DNA from: Micromonospora craniellae
GTDB taxonomy: Bacteria > Actinomycetota > Actinomycetes > Mycobacteriales > Micromonosporaceae
Direction of reading: 5' to 3'
DNA: 64,000 nt
Assembly: GCF_014764405.1 (NCBI RefSeq)
Contig: NZ_CP061725.1
Location: 5,022,001 to 5,086,000, forward strand
Both the position numbers and the translations under genes were made by a program. The stretch's first letter is position 1; each line of letters opens with the position of its first letter. This document shows positions 52,818 to 62,415 of this stretch, one piece after another. Below the pieces are notes generated by a model, which was not told where the DNA came from, made no database searches, and saw only the letters and a list, made by a program, of their open reading frames with translations.

Positions 52818-53264
52818 ATGATCCTCGTGGAACGCAGCGCGCACGTGTCGGCACCGGTCGAAACGGTCTGGGACGTGGTACAGCGCGCTGAGCAGTTGCC
52901 GGCCTGGCTGGCCGGGGTCCGTGCGGCCGAAGTCCTCTCCGGCGAGGGTTTTGGCAGACGGCAACTGGTCCAGGCCGGACGCGGTGCCGCGCACGAGGCC
53001 GAAGTGATCGCCTTTCAGGAACCGACCCTGATCGGCTGGCGAGAACGCGCCAAGGGCGCCGGTGCCCGAGCGGAGGCGCGCACCGAGATCTACGTCCAGC
53101 TCACCCCGGACGAGGACGAGGGTGGGACGGTCGTGCGGCTCATCGTCGTACGCTGGCCGGCCGGCCCGGTCAAGGCCGCCCTGCTCCGGCTCGGCCTGCG
53201 TCGGGTCGGCGCCGATCTGGAGGACTCGCTGGCCCGGCTGACGGACCTGGCCGCTGTCGGCTGA
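52818..53264 (+). CDS. SRPBCC/polyketide-cyclase-like protein
   Basis: A 148-residue protein of the START-like fold that binds hydrophobic molecules. The N-terminus ILVERSAHVSAPVETVWDVV is typical, and TEIYVQLTPDEDEGGTVVRL and ADLEDSLARLTDLA follow. The ligand is unknown. The ATG follows ggaggaagacgg. It lies divergent from the beta-glucosidase gene. Confidence 0.78.
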   Translation: MILVERSAHVSAPVETVWDVVQRAEQLPAWLAGVRAAEVLSGEGFGRRQLVQAGRGAAHEAEVIAFQEPTLIGWRERAKGAGARAEARTEIYVQLTPDEDEGGTVVRLIVVRWPAGPVKAALLRLGLRRVGADLEDSLARLTDLAAVG

Positions 53265-53351
53265 CCAGTCCTGGCGTCACCCGCGACGGTGGCGGCCCCG
53301 GTGTCCCCACCAGGTACACCCGGGCCGTCACCGCTTTCGCGCTGCCGGCCT

Positions 53352-54296
53352 TCACACGACCACGGTGAACGCGGCGACGTGTACCTGGTCGAGGTGCCGG
53401 AACTCGAAGAACAGCCGATAGGTGCCCGCCGACGGGACGGTGATCCCGAACGCCACCACCGAACTCGGCTGGCTGGCCGCCGCCGGGTGTACGTGGAGGT
53501 ACGCGAGGTCGCCCTGACGCAGCGCCACCAGATGCCCGTACGCGCCCAGGTGCCGTTGCAGGTCGTTCACCGGCAGGCCGTCTCGACCGAGCCAGACCAG
53601 CACCTGGTTGGACTCGCCTGCCCGCAGGCCGCCGTCCAGGGTGACCGTGTAGTCGTCGACCAGTACCGTATCCTCGGGCGGCACGAGTGGTTCGGCCGCG
53701 TACCGACCGGGGATCGGAACGTCCACGCCCAGGGTGACCCCCGCAGGTGCGCCCACCGGCCAGAAGTCGGCGATCGCCCGGAGCGGGCCGGGCGCCGCCG
53801 GGGTGACCGTCACCCGCCAGGTGCCGTCGGGCGACATCTCCGGATGCACGTGCTGGTATCCGGAGAGGTCGCGGCCGACGAGGATCAGGTGCATCCGTCG
53901 TTCGTGGTTCTCCTGGAACGAGGTCAGCGTGGCGCCGGCCGGGCCGGTGATCCGGAAGGCCAGTTCGCCCGGCTCGCCCACGGTCAGCGTCGGCGTGTCC
54001 AGGGCCAGGGTCCAGCCGCCCCGGGACACCTCCAGCCCGCCCGGGCCGTGGTTCGCGTGCGCGTCCGGTCCGGAGACGGCCGATCGGGTCGGGCCGCCGG
54101 CCGGACCACCGGCCCGTCCGGCGAAGAAGCCGACCACCAGGGTCAGTGCGAGCACCAGCGCGGCGGCGTACCGCGTCCCCCGGCCTGCCGTCGGTTCCGG
54201 GACGGGTGGACCGTCGGGGTGGGGGCACCCCGGGTCGGGCGCCCCGACGGCGCGGCCGGCGGAGGTCGCCGCCGGCCGCTGGCTGGTCGTGGTCAC
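53352..54296 (-). CDS. Membrane-anchored extracytoplasmic protein, heavy-metal/copper-related type
   Basis: A 314-residue protein with one N-terminal membrane helix (YAAALVLALTLVVGFFAGRAG) and an extracellular part made of beta-sandwich-like units: GWTLALDTPTLTVGEPGELA, LSGYQHVHPEMSPDGTWRV and LAYLHVHPAAA, with repeated HVHP. Such HVHP-containing proteins often sit near copper or LVIVD genes in actinomycetes. Metal binding by the His is an inference. The GTG start overlaps the stop of the LVIVD gene (GTGA). Confidence 0.68.
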   Translation of the reverse strand: MTTTSQRPAATSAGRAVGAPDPGCPHPDGPPVPEPTAGRGTRYAAALVLALTLVVGFFAGRAGGPAGGPTRSAVSGPDAHANHGPGGLEVSRGGWTLALDTPTLTVGEPGELAFRITGPAGATLTSFQENHERRMHLILVGRDLSGYQHVHPEMSPDGTWRVTVTPAAPGPLRAIADFWPVGAPAGVTLGVDVPIPGRYAAEPLVPPEDTVLVDDYTVTLDGGLRAGESNQVLVWLGRDGLPVNDLQRHLGAYGHLVALRQGDLAYLHVHPAAASQPSSVVAFGITVPSAGTYRLFFEFRHLDQVHVAAFTVVV

Positions 54297-55582
54297 GACA
54301 ACCGGGGCTGCAACACGAACAACCCCTGTTCGATTCCGCTGACCACCACGATGCCGCTCGGGTAGTACGGGTAGGTGCTCCAGGCCCCGTTCATCGAGGC
54401 GCTGTTGCTCGACGGGTAGATGTCGAAGTACCCGGCCTCGGTGGCGCGGCCGCTGGCCACGTTGGCGAGGTCCAGGATGCGTAGCCCGGCCCGGTAGTTG
54501 GCCTGGTAGCTGTACCGGCCCTTGACGTACTGGTTGTGGTCGGTGGCGGCCACCCCAGCGGGGGCGCTGTAGGTGCCGATGTGCCGGGGCGCGTCCAGGT
54601 CGGCCAGGTCCCAGATGTACGTCTGGGTGTTGACCCCGCGCCGGGTCTCGTCCAACTCGTCGTCGAGCAGGAAGTACCGCTGGTCCTCGGTGAACCAGCC
54701 CTGGTGGGTGTACGCCCGACCGGTGTACCCGATGCGCGCCAGCTGTCGCGGGGAGGACTTGCTGGTCACGTCGACGACGGTCACGGTGTCCTCGTTGGAG
54801 CTGACACAGATCTCCCGGCCGCTGTGGGCGGTGTCGGGGCCGCGGTAGACGACGCACTGGGTGTCGTGGGTGTATCCGTCGTTGCTGACGCAGCCGGCGG
54901 AGGCCGGAGACTTCGGGGTCCGGATGTCGACCATGTGCAGGCCGCCGCTGCACGTGTTCGTGCCGACCGCGTACGCGAAGCCGGTCTGCTCGTTGATGGC
55001 GATGTTGTGCGAGTTGCCGAACTGGTTGTAGTGGGCGTTGGCCGTCCAGGTCTGCGGTGCGGTCACCCCGCGCAGCCGGGTCAGGTCGAAGACCTGCATA
55101 CCGTGCCCGGAGACGTCCGCCACCACGTACGCGTGGTCACGGTAGACCTTGATGTCCCGCCAGACCGCCGTGCGGTTCTGGTACGCGGGCAGGTTGCCCA
55201 GGTAGACCGGAGCGGTCGGGTTGGACACGTCCACGAACGAGGTGCCGTTGCGGCGGCCGACCAGCGCGTACTCCTTGCCGGTCTGGGGGTCGGTCCAGCC
55301 CCAGATGTCGTTGGCCTGGCTGCCGCCGATGCTGGACAGCGGCATGAACGACAGCAGGTCCACGTTGCGGCACGGGTAGCCCGCCGCCTGGCCGTTGGTG
55401 CAGGTCGCCGCAGCGGCGGCAACCAGTTGCTGGCTGGGTTCGCGCTGGGCCATGAACTCCTGCGCCGACTCCCGTCCGGCGGGGGTGGCGGGATCGTGGG
55501 CCACCGAGGGTGAGCCCGGCCCGAGCGTCGACACCGCCAGGGCGCCGGCGGCCAGGGCGAGGCCGATCCGAGCGATTCGCAT
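54293..55582 (-). CDS. Secreted LVIVD-repeat protein (choice-of-anchor B type)
   Basis: A 429-residue exported protein with a signal peptide (MRIARIGLALAAGALAVSTL). It has beta-propeller-like repeats with phrases such as DRHAYVVADVSGHGMQVFDL-like units (YRDHAYVVADVSGHGMQVFD), DVTSKSSPRQLARIGYTGRA and HMVDIRTPKSPASAG. The LVIVD family has propeller repeats of unknown role, usually on the cell surface. It is followed, with overlap, by the HVHP membrane protein. The start ATG is clear from the signal peptide. Confidence 0.82.
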   Translation of the reverse strand: MRIARIGLALAAGALAVSTLGPGSPSVAHDPATPAGRESAQEFMAQREPSQQLVAAAAATCTNGQAAGYPCRNVDLLSFMPLSSIGGSQANDIWGWTDPQTGKEYALVGRRNGTSFVDVSNPTAPVYLGNLPAYQNRTAVWRDIKVYRDHAYVVADVSGHGMQVFDLTRLRGVTAPQTWTANAHYNQFGNSHNIAINEQTGFAYAVGTNTCSGGLHMVDIRTPKSPASAGCVSNDGYTHDTQCVVYRGPDTAHSGREICVSSNEDTVTVVDVTSKSSPRQLARIGYTGRAYTHQGWFTEDQRYFLLDDELDETRRGVNTQTYIWDLADLDAPRHIGTYSAPAGVAATDHNQYVKGRYSYQANYRAGLRILDLANVASGRATEAGYFDIYPSSNSASMNGAWSTYPYYPSGIVVVSGIEQGLFVLQPRLS

Positions 55583-55759
55583 GTGCACTCCCTCCCGTCG
55601 CGCCCGGGGCGATTGAGTTCGGGCCGGCGGTGGAGGGCGCGACGGGTGGTCCACCGGGCCGGCGGTGCCCGTGCGGACCGGACTCCTATCGAAGAGTGTG
55701 AATTCTGCGTGTTACGGGAGGAAGGCGTCCGTTGATACCGTCTGTGTCATACCGCGACG

Positions 55760-55798
55760 CGAAGGGGTCTGGCACGGTGTCCACCCGCGCCAGACCCC
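55760..55798 (-). terminator. Terminator after aceE
   Basis: Perfect 12-base arms, aaggggtctggc (55760-55771) and gccagacccctt (55787-55798). The second lies 18 bases past the aceE stop. Confidence 0.8.
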
Positions 55799-55815
55799 TT
55801 GTGGGCCGAGCTTCG

Positions 55816-58560
55816 TTAGCTGTCGCCGCCGGTCTCGCCGACCGGGGCGGCGTTGACGTCGTCGATGGCGTACTTCTTGGCCGCCTCGGCCGGTACGTGG
55901 GCCGGTACCGCCCCCCGCAGCGCGAGCTGCCGCAGCGTGGCGACCGCGATCGACTCGGCGTCGACGTGGAAGTGCCGGCGCAGCGCGTGCCGGGTGTCCG
56001 ACAGGCCAAAGCCGTCGGTGCCCAGGGAGGTCCAGTCGCCGGGCACCCAGCGGGAGATCAGGTCCGGCACCGCGCGCATCCAGTCGCTGACCGCGACCTT
56101 CGGTCCGTCGGCGTCGGCCAGCTTCTGCTGGATGTACGGCACCCGCTGCTCCGCGCCCGGGTGCAGGAGGTTGTACGCCTCGCACTCGACCGCGTCCCGC
56201 CGCAGCTCGGTCCAGGAGGTCACCGACCAGACGTCGGCGGACACCCCCCAGTCCTGGGCGAGCAGTTGCTGCGCCTTGAGCGCCCACTGCATGCCGGTGC
56301 CGGAGGCGAGCACGTTCGCCCGGGGGGCGTCGCCCTCCACCGACGGGGCCGCCGCGTAGCGGTAGATGCCCTTGACGATGCCCTCGACGTCCACGCCCTC
56401 CGGCTCCGCCGGCTGGTGGATCGGCTCGTTGTAGATGGTGAGGTAGTAGAAGATGTTCTCCTGCTCCTCGCCGTACATCCGGTGCAGGCCGTTCTCGACG
56501 ATGTGCGCGATCTCGAACGCGAACGCCGGGTCGTACGCGACCACGGCCGGGTTCGTGGCCGCGAGCAGCAGCGAGTGGCCGTCCTCGTGCTGGAGTCCCT
56601 CGCCGTTGAGCGTGGTGCGACCGGCGGTGGCACCGAGCACGAAACCGCGGGCCATCTGGTCGGCCGCCGCCCAGAAACCGTCGCCGGTGCGCTGGAACCC
56701 GAACATCGAGTAGAAGATGTACATCGGGATCATCGGCTCGTCGTGCGTGGCGTACGACGTGCCGGCGGCGGTGAACGAGGCGACCGAACCGGCCTCGTTG
56801 ATCCCCTCGTGCAGGATCTGACCGGTGGTCGACTCCTTGTACGACAGGAACAGCTCCCGGTCGACCGAGGTGTACCGCTGGCCGTGCGGCGAGTAGATCT
56901 TGGCGGTCGGGAAGATCGAGTCCAGGCCGAAGGTACGCGCCTCGTCCGGGATGATCGGCACCCAGCGCCTGCCGAACTGCTTGTCCTTCATCAGGTCCTT
57001 GAGCAGCCGGACGAAGGCCATCGTGGTGGCCACCTTCTGCTTGCCCGAGCCCCGCTTCACGTCGGCGAAGCGCTCGCTGCCCGGGATGGCCAGGGACTTG
57101 ACCTCGGTCCGCCGGCTCGGCAGGTAGCCGCCGAGCTGCTTGCGCCGCTCGTGCAGGTACTGCATCTCGTCGGACTTCTCATCCGGGCGGTAGTACGGCG
57201 GCAGGTACGGGTTCTCCTCCAGCGCCGAGTCCGGGATGTCCAGGTAGAGCCGGTCGCGGAACGTCTTGAGGTCGTCCAGCGTCAGCTTCTTCATCTGGTG
57301 CGTGGCGTTGCGGCCCTCGAAGTGCTGACCGAGCGTCCAGCCCTTGATCGTCTTGGCCAGGATCACCGTCGGCTGCCCGGTGTGCTCCGTGGCCGCCTTG
57401 TAGGCCGCGTAGAGCTTGCGGTAGTCGTGCCCGCCCCGCTTCAGGTTCCAGATCTCGTCGTCGCTCAGGCCGTCGACCATCTTGCGGGTCCGCGCGTCCC
57501 GACCGAAGAAGTGCTCCCGGACGTACGCGCCGGACTCCGCCTTGTAGGTCTGGTAGTCGCCGTCCGGCGTGGTGTTCATGAGGTTGACCAGCGCGCCGTC
57601 GGTGTCGGCGGCGAGCAGCGGGTCCCACTCCCGGCCCCAGACCACCTTGATGACGTTCCAGCCGGCGCCCCGGAAGAACGCCTCCAGTTCCTGCATCACC
57701 TTGCCGTTGCCGCGGACCGGACCGTCCAGGCGCTGGAGGTTGCAGTTGATCACGAAGGTGAGGTTGTCCAGCTCCTCCCGGGCGGCCACGCCGATCGCGC
57801 CCAGGGTTTCCGGCTCGTCCATCTCGCCGTCGCCGAGGTAGGCCCAGACGTGCTGGTCGGAGGTGTCCTTGATGCCCCGGTGCTGCAGGTACCGGTTGAA
57901 CCGGGCCTGGTAGATGGCGTTCAGCCCGCCCAGCCCCATCGAGACGGTGGGGAACTCCCAGAAGTCCGGCATCAGCCGTGGGTGCGGGTACGACGGGAGC
58001 CCGCCGCCGGGGTGCGACAGCTCCTGCCGGAAGCCGTCGAGCTGGTTCTCGCTGAGCCGGCCCTCAAGGAACGCCCGGGCGTACATACCGGGGGAGGCGT
58101 GCCCCTGGTAGAAGATGTGATCGCCGCCACCCGGGTGGTTCTTGCCCCGGAAGAAGTGGTTGAAGCCCACCTCGTACAGCGAGGCCGAGCTGGCGAAGGT
58201 GGAGATGTGCCCGCCGACGCCGATCTCGGGACGCTGCGCACGGTGCACCAGCATCGCCGCGTTCCACCGTACGTACGCCCGGATCCGGCGCTCGATGTGC
58301 TCGTCACCCGGGAACCAGGGTTCGCGCTCCGGCGGGATCGTGTTGAGGTAGTCGGTGGTGGTCAGCGACGGTACGCCGACCTGGCGCTCACGGGCGCGCT
58401 CCAACAGGCGCAGCATCACGTAACGCGCCCGCTTGGTGCCACGATCATCGATGACACCGTCGAGCGACTCGACCCATTCGCTGGTCTCTTCAGGGTCGAT
58501 GTCCGGAAGCTGGCTCGGCAGTCCGGCCGTGATCACCGGGCGCTTGCGTTCCGTAGCCAC
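55816..58560 (-). CDS. aceE: Pyruvate dehydrogenase E1, homodimeric
   Basis: A 914-residue thiamine-diphosphate enzyme making acetyl groups from pyruvate with E2/E3 partners elsewhere. The TPP/Mg motif is YLGDGEMDEPETLGAIGVAA (Gly 243-Asp 244), and a later part reads VINCNLQRLDGPVRGNGKV. The C-terminal half shows FMLGATAG-like text (RGFVLGATAGRTTLNGEGLQ) with HEDGHS. The length equals that of single-chain E1. It lies divergent from a MarR regulator 197 bases away, which may control it. Confidence 0.95.
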   Translation of the reverse strand: MATERKRPVITAGLPSQLPDIDPEETSEWVESLDGVIDDRGTKRARYVMLRLLERARERQVGVPSLTTTDYLNTIPPEREPWFPGDEHIERRIRAYVRWNAAMLVHRAQRPEIGVGGHISTFASSASLYEVGFNHFFRGKNHPGGGDHIFYQGHASPGMYARAFLEGRLSENQLDGFRQELSHPGGGLPSYPHPRLMPDFWEFPTVSMGLGGLNAIYQARFNRYLQHRGIKDTSDQHVWAYLGDGEMDEPETLGAIGVAAREELDNLTFVINCNLQRLDGPVRGNGKVMQELEAFFRGAGWNVIKVVWGREWDPLLAADTDGALVNLMNTTPDGDYQTYKAESGAYVREHFFGRDARTRKMVDGLSDDEIWNLKRGGHDYRKLYAAYKAATEHTGQPTVILAKTIKGWTLGQHFEGRNATHQMKKLTLDDLKTFRDRLYLDIPDSALEENPYLPPYYRPDEKSDEMQYLHERRKQLGGYLPSRRTEVKSLAIPGSERFADVKRGSGKQKVATTMAFVRLLKDLMKDKQFGRRWVPIIPDEARTFGLDSIFPTAKIYSPHGQRYTSVDRELFLSYKESTTGQILHEGINEAGSVASFTAAGTSYATHDEPMIPMYIFYSMFGFQRTGDGFWAAADQMARGFVLGATAGRTTLNGEGLQHEDGHSLLLAATNPAVVAYDPAFAFEIAHIVENGLHRMYGEEQENIFYYLTIYNEPIHQPAEPEGVDVEGIVKGIYRYAAAPSVEGDAPRANVLASGTGMQWALKAQQLLAQDWGVSADVWSVTSWTELRRDAVECEAYNLLHPGAEQRVPYIQQKLADADGPKVAVSDWMRAVPDLISRWVPGDWTSLGTDGFGLSDTRHALRRHFHVDAESIAVATLRQLALRGAVPAHVPAEAAKKYAIDDVNAAPVGETGGDS

Positions 58561-58757
58561 AGGCGTTCCCTCGGTTGTGTGTGGGATAGGTCTCTAGCGC
58601 CATCCTGCCCCGTGGTGGCACTCGGCGTCACGTCCACCCGGCCCAAGGGCGATACGCGACACACGTACCGACCAGTAACTTCAGGTCACCGCGCAGGCCG
58701 CGACGGGTCGTAGACGATCTTGCACCGCCGCCGCCGGCCGGAACGTAGAATCCGACC

Positions 58758-59237
58758 ATGCCGCGACCACCCGTCACCCTGGCCGGCCCGGGTCGGGCCG
58801 ACCGGTCCCGGGTGGCTGGCGACACGGTCCGGCGGATCATGCACGTGGCCGGCGCCCTGCGGTACCACCAGGACACCGAGATCGCCGCGCTGGGGCTGAC
58901 CCCGGCGGTCGCCCGCGCGCTCTACGAGCTGGACCCGGATCGCCCGCTGCTCGCCCGCGAGCTGGCCGAGCAGTTGCGCTGCGACCGGTCCAACGTGACC
59001 GCGCTGGTCGACAAGCTGGAGCGGGCCGGGCTGGTGGAGCGCCGCGCCGACCCGGCCGACCGGCGGCAGCGGACGCTGGTGGTGACCGAGGCGGGCCGGC
59101 GGATGCGGGACCGTGTCCACGAGGTGCTGTCCGACTCACGACTGCTGGCCGGGCTCAGCACGGAGGAGTTGACGGTCCTCGGCGAGCTGGCCTGGAAGGT
59201 CTCTGACGGCGGCTGCCCGGAGCGGTTCGGGGCGTAG
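58758..59237 (+). CDS. MarR-family regulator
   Basis: A 159-residue winged-helix regulator: DPDRPLLARELAEQLRCDRS, NVTALVDKLERAGLVERRAD (recognition helix) and DRRQRTLVVTEAGRRMRD (wing). MarR proteins answer to phenolics or redox and often regulate the divergent neighbour, here aceE; no operator is obvious. The fused E1 gene follows 65 bases later. Confidence 0.87.
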   Translation: MPRPPVTLAGPGRADRSRVAGDTVRRIMHVAGALRYHQDTEIAALGLTPAVARALYELDPDRPLLARELAEQLRCDRSNVTALVDKLERAGLVERRADPADRRQRTLVVTEAGRRMRDRVHEVLSDSRLLAGLSTEELTVLGELAWKVSDGGCPERFGA

Positions 59238-59302
59238 TGGGGTCAACGGTGGGGCAGGTGCGTGAAACGTGCTCAGGTGGGCGAGGCGTGCCTCGGTCGG
59301 TA

Positions 59303-61804
59303 ATGCTGTCGGACGTGACCACCCCGCAGGATCTCGACGATCGGTTCCGGGAGGCCCTGGCCGCCCTCGCCGCGCCGGAGCGCCGCGCCGACCCGGCACA
59401 GCCGGTGGCCGACGCTGCCACGCTGACCGGCGCAGAGCTGCTGGACCTCTTCGACGCACAGGTCACCAGCCGTCAACTCGACCTCGCCGGACGCTGGCTC
59501 TGGAGCTTCGGCGAGGGCTACTACACGATCGGCTCGGCCGGGCACGAGGGCAACGCCGGGGTCGCCGCAGCGCTGCGGCCCACCGACCCGGCCCTGCTGC
59601 ACTACCGCTCCGGTGCGTTCTACTGCGTACGGGCCGCTCAGGCCGCCCGCAACGCGGATCCCGACACCGACCGGGCGCCCGGCGTGGACCCGGCCGCCGA
59701 CCGTGACGGCCTGACCGCCGACGCGCCCGCGCCCACGGTGCCGTCTCCGGCGGCTGGGCCGGTCGAGGACGCTGGACAGGCCGAGGACGGCGGGACGGAC
59801 GTCTCCGCTGCGCCGGGCGGCGCGGGCGGGCGGCGGCCGGTGGACCCGGTGTACACGGACGCGGCCCGGGACGTGCTGCGCGGGCTGGTGGCCTCGCGGG
59901 AGGAACCGGGCGCCGGCGGGCGGCACAAGGTCTTCGGCCGGGCCGACCTCGCCGTGGTGCCGACCACCTCGACGGTCGCCTCGCACCTGCCCCGGGCGGT
60001 CGGCATGGGCCTCGCGGTGGAGCGGTTGCGTCGGCTGGACGCGCGGCGGGAGCCGATCCCGCCGGGCGAGGCGTCCGCGGCGGCGACGTGGGCACCCGAC
60101 GCGATCGTGGTCTGCTCGTTCGGGGACGCCTCGATCAACCACGCCAGTGCCACCGCCGCCTTCAACACCGCCGGCTGGTACGACCACACCGGCCTGCGCA
60201 TTCCGGTGCTGTTCGTGTGCGAGGACAACGGCCTGGGCCTCAGCCTCCGTTCCCCGCAGGGCTGGGTGGCGACCGCGTTGCGCGCGAAGCCGGGTGTCCG
60301 GTACTTCGCCGCCGACGGCACGGACCTGGTCGAGACGTACGAGGCGGCGGCCGAGGCGGCGGCCTGGGTACGCCGGCACCGGCGACCCGCCGTGCTGCAC
60401 CTGACCACGGTGCGGTTGATGGGGCACGCCGGGGCGGACGCCGAGAGCGCGTACCGGTCTGCCGGGGAGATTCGTGCCGACCTGGACCGGGATCCGGTGG
60501 TGGCCACCGCCCGGCGGCTGGTCGAGGCGGGCCTGGCCAGCGGCGCGGAGCTGCTGGACCGCTACGACGAGATCGGCTGGCGGATCCGCCGGATGGCCGA
60601 GGGGGTGCTCGACGAGCCGAAGCTGTCCAGCCCGGCAGAGGTGATCGCCCCGCTGGCCCCTCGCCGGCCGCTGCGGGTGGCCCGGGCGGTGGCCGAGGCG
60701 GGCGGCCGGGCGGCCGGTTCCGGCGCGGGCGTGCGGGCCGAGGCGTTCGGCGGCAAGCCGCCCGAGCTGGTCGGCCCGCTGACGCTGGCGCAGAGCATCA
60801 ATGCCGCGCTCACCGACGGGCTGCTCGACCATCCGCAGATGGCTGTCTTCGGTGAGGACGTGGCCGCCAAGGGCGGGGTGTATGGGGTGACCAAGGGACT
60901 GCGGGACCGGTTCGGTGCCGCCCGGGTCTTCGACACGTTGCTCGACGAGACCTCGATCCTCGGCCTGGGGCTCGGTGCCGGGCTGGCCGGGATGCTGCCG
61001 GTGCCGGAGATCCAGTACCTGGCGTACCTGCACAACGCCGAGGACCAGTTGCGCGGCGAGGCGGCCACGATGGGGTTCTTCTCCCAGGGCGCGTTGCGTA
61101 ACCCGATGGTGGTGCGGGTGGCCGGGTTGGCGTACCAGGAGGGCTTCGGCGGGCACTTCCACAACGAGAACTCGGTGGCGGTGCTGCGGGACGTACCCGG
61201 ACTGGTGATCGCCGTACCGGCGCGGCCGGACGACGCGGCGGCGATGCTGCGCACCTGCCTGGCGAGCGCGGCGGTGGACGGCAGTGTCTGCGTGTTCCTG
61301 GAGCCGATCGCGCTCTACCACACCCGCGATCTCTACACCGACGGCGACGGGGAGTGGTTGGCCGCCTACGCCGAGCCGGGGGCCTGGGCGGGCGGGCACG
61401 TGCCGGTCGGACGGGCCCGGGTGTACGGCGTGGGCTCGGCCGGGGACGTCACCATCATCACGTTCGGTAACGGCGTCCGGATGTCGCTGCGGGCCGCGTC
61501 AGCGCTGGCCGACGAGGGCCTCGGCACCCGCGTGGTGGACCTGCGCTGGCTGGCCCCGCTGCCCGTGGCCGATCTCATTCGGGAGGCCACCGCGACCGGC
61601 CGGGTGCTGGTGGTGGACGAGACTCGGCGTTCCGGCGGGGTGGGTGAGGGAGTGCTGGCCGCCCTGGTCGATGCCGGTTATGTCGGTGCGGCACGACGGG
61701 TGGCAGCAGTTGACTCATTTGTACCATTAGGTCCGGCTGCCCGTCAGGTGCTGGTGTCCGAGGAGGCCATCACCCAGGGTGCCCGTACGCTGCTGGCACG
61801 GTAA
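59303..61804 (+). CDS. Fused alpha-beta 2-oxoacid dehydrogenase E1 (branched-chain type)
   Basis: An 833-residue protein. The first part is the E1 alpha chain, LAGRWLWSFGEGYYTIGSAG, with the TPP motif FGDASINHASATAAFNTAGW (Gly 274). It contains an unusual Ala/Pro/Asp-rich insertion at about residues 116-178. The second part, from about residue 490, is E1 beta: LTLAQSINAALTDGLL, AVFGEDVAAKGGVYGVTKG and IQYLAYLHNAEDQLRG. Single-chain fusions exist in actinomycetes for branched-chain-like 2-oxoacid dehydrogenases. The E2 subunit is not in the window. The ATG at 59303 is chosen; an upstream in-frame GTG at 59237 would overlap marR. Confidence 0.87.
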   Translation: MLSDVTTPQDLDDRFREALAALAAPERRADPAQPVADAATLTGAELLDLFDAQVTSRQLDLAGRWLWSFGEGYYTIGSAGHEGNAGVAAALRPTDPALLHYRSGAFYCVRAAQAARNADPDTDRAPGVDPAADRDGLTADAPAPTVPSPAAGPVEDAGQAEDGGTDVSAAPGGAGGRRPVDPVYTDAARDVLRGLVASREEPGAGGRHKVFGRADLAVVPTTSTVASHLPRAVGMGLAVERLRRLDARREPIPPGEASAAATWAPDAIVVCSFGDASINHASATAAFNTAGWYDHTGLRIPVLFVCEDNGLGLSLRSPQGWVATALRAKPGVRYFAADGTDLVETYEAAAEAAAWVRRHRRPAVLHLTTVRLMGHAGADAESAYRSAGEIRADLDRDPVVATARRLVEAGLASGAELLDRYDEIGWRIRRMAEGVLDEPKLSSPAEVIAPLAPRRPLRVARAVAEAGGRAAGSGAGVRAEAFGGKPPELVGPLTLAQSINAALTDGLLDHPQMAVFGEDVAAKGGVYGVTKGLRDRFGAARVFDTLLDETSILGLGLGAGLAGMLPVPEIQYLAYLHNAEDQLRGEAATMGFFSQGALRNPMVVRVAGLAYQEGFGGHFHNENSVAVLRDVPGLVIAVPARPDDAAAMLRTCLASAAVDGSVCVFLEPIALYHTRDLYTDGDGEWLAAYAEPGAWAGGHVPVGRARVYGVGSAGDVTIITFGNGVRMSLRAASALADEGLGTRVVDLRWLAPLPVADLIREATATGRVLVVDETRRSGGVGEGVLAALVDAGYVGAARRVAAVDSFVPLGPAARQVLVSEEAITQGARTLLAR

Positions 61805-61918
61805 ATTTCGTTCCACCCGGTGCGCCACTTGCGCCGGAGGGCACAACTGTGTGGACTTTGCCTGACGGCGTTCGAGGGGACGCCGCGAACTCGCCACGAG
61901 ATGAGGAGGCACGCGACA

Positions 61919-62356
61919 GTGAGCGCGACCGCTGGTCAGGCTGCCGACGGGGTACGCAGCCTGGCGGACCGGTTCGGCATCGAGCCGGGGATGGTCGTCA
62001 TGGAGATGGGCTACGACGACGACGTCGACTCCGATCTCCGGGACGCCCTGACCGACCGTTGTGGTGATCTGGTCGACGAGGACACCGACGAGGTGGTCGA
62101 CGCCGTGCTGGTGTGGTATCGGGACGGCGACGGTGATCTCTTCGAACTTCTCGTCGACGCCCTCGGCCCCCTGGCCGACAACGGGGTCGTGTGGCTGCTG
62201 ACGCCCAAGGCCGGCCGTGACGGGCACGTGGAACCGAGTGAGATCGCCGAGTCCGCACCCACCGCGGGCCTTCAGCAGACTTCCACCATCAACGCCGGTA
62301 AGGACTGGAGCGGCGCCCGTCTCGTGCTGCGCCGCGGCGCCAAGGGCAAGAAGTGA
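61919..62356 (+). CDS. DUF3052-family protein
   Basis: A 145-residue acidic actinobacterial protein: LADRFGIEPGMVVMEMGYDD, DVDSDLRDALTDRCGDLVDE and QTSTINAGKDWSGARLVLRR. No function is assigned. The GTG at 61919 follows gatgaggaggcacgcgac (GAGGAGG). It lies just before the peroxiredoxin gene, as it commonly does in this group as far as I recall. Confidence 0.85.
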   Translation: MSATAGQAADGVRSLADRFGIEPGMVVMEMGYDDDVDSDLRDALTDRCGDLVDEDTDEVVDAVLVWYRDGDGDLFELLVDALGPLADNGVVWLLTPKAGRDGHVEPSEIAESAPTAGLQQTSTINAGKDWSGARLVLRRGAKGKK

Positions 62357-62415
62357 CCCTGCCCGGCGATGTGACAGGCTGAGGCCCACCCGACCTGACT
62401 CCCGAAGGAGCTCGC

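Noticed and set aside
55732..58713. A 993-residue open frame on the plus strand
   Set aside because: It is antisense to aceE and has only the composition of a high-GC shadow frame, with no family motif.
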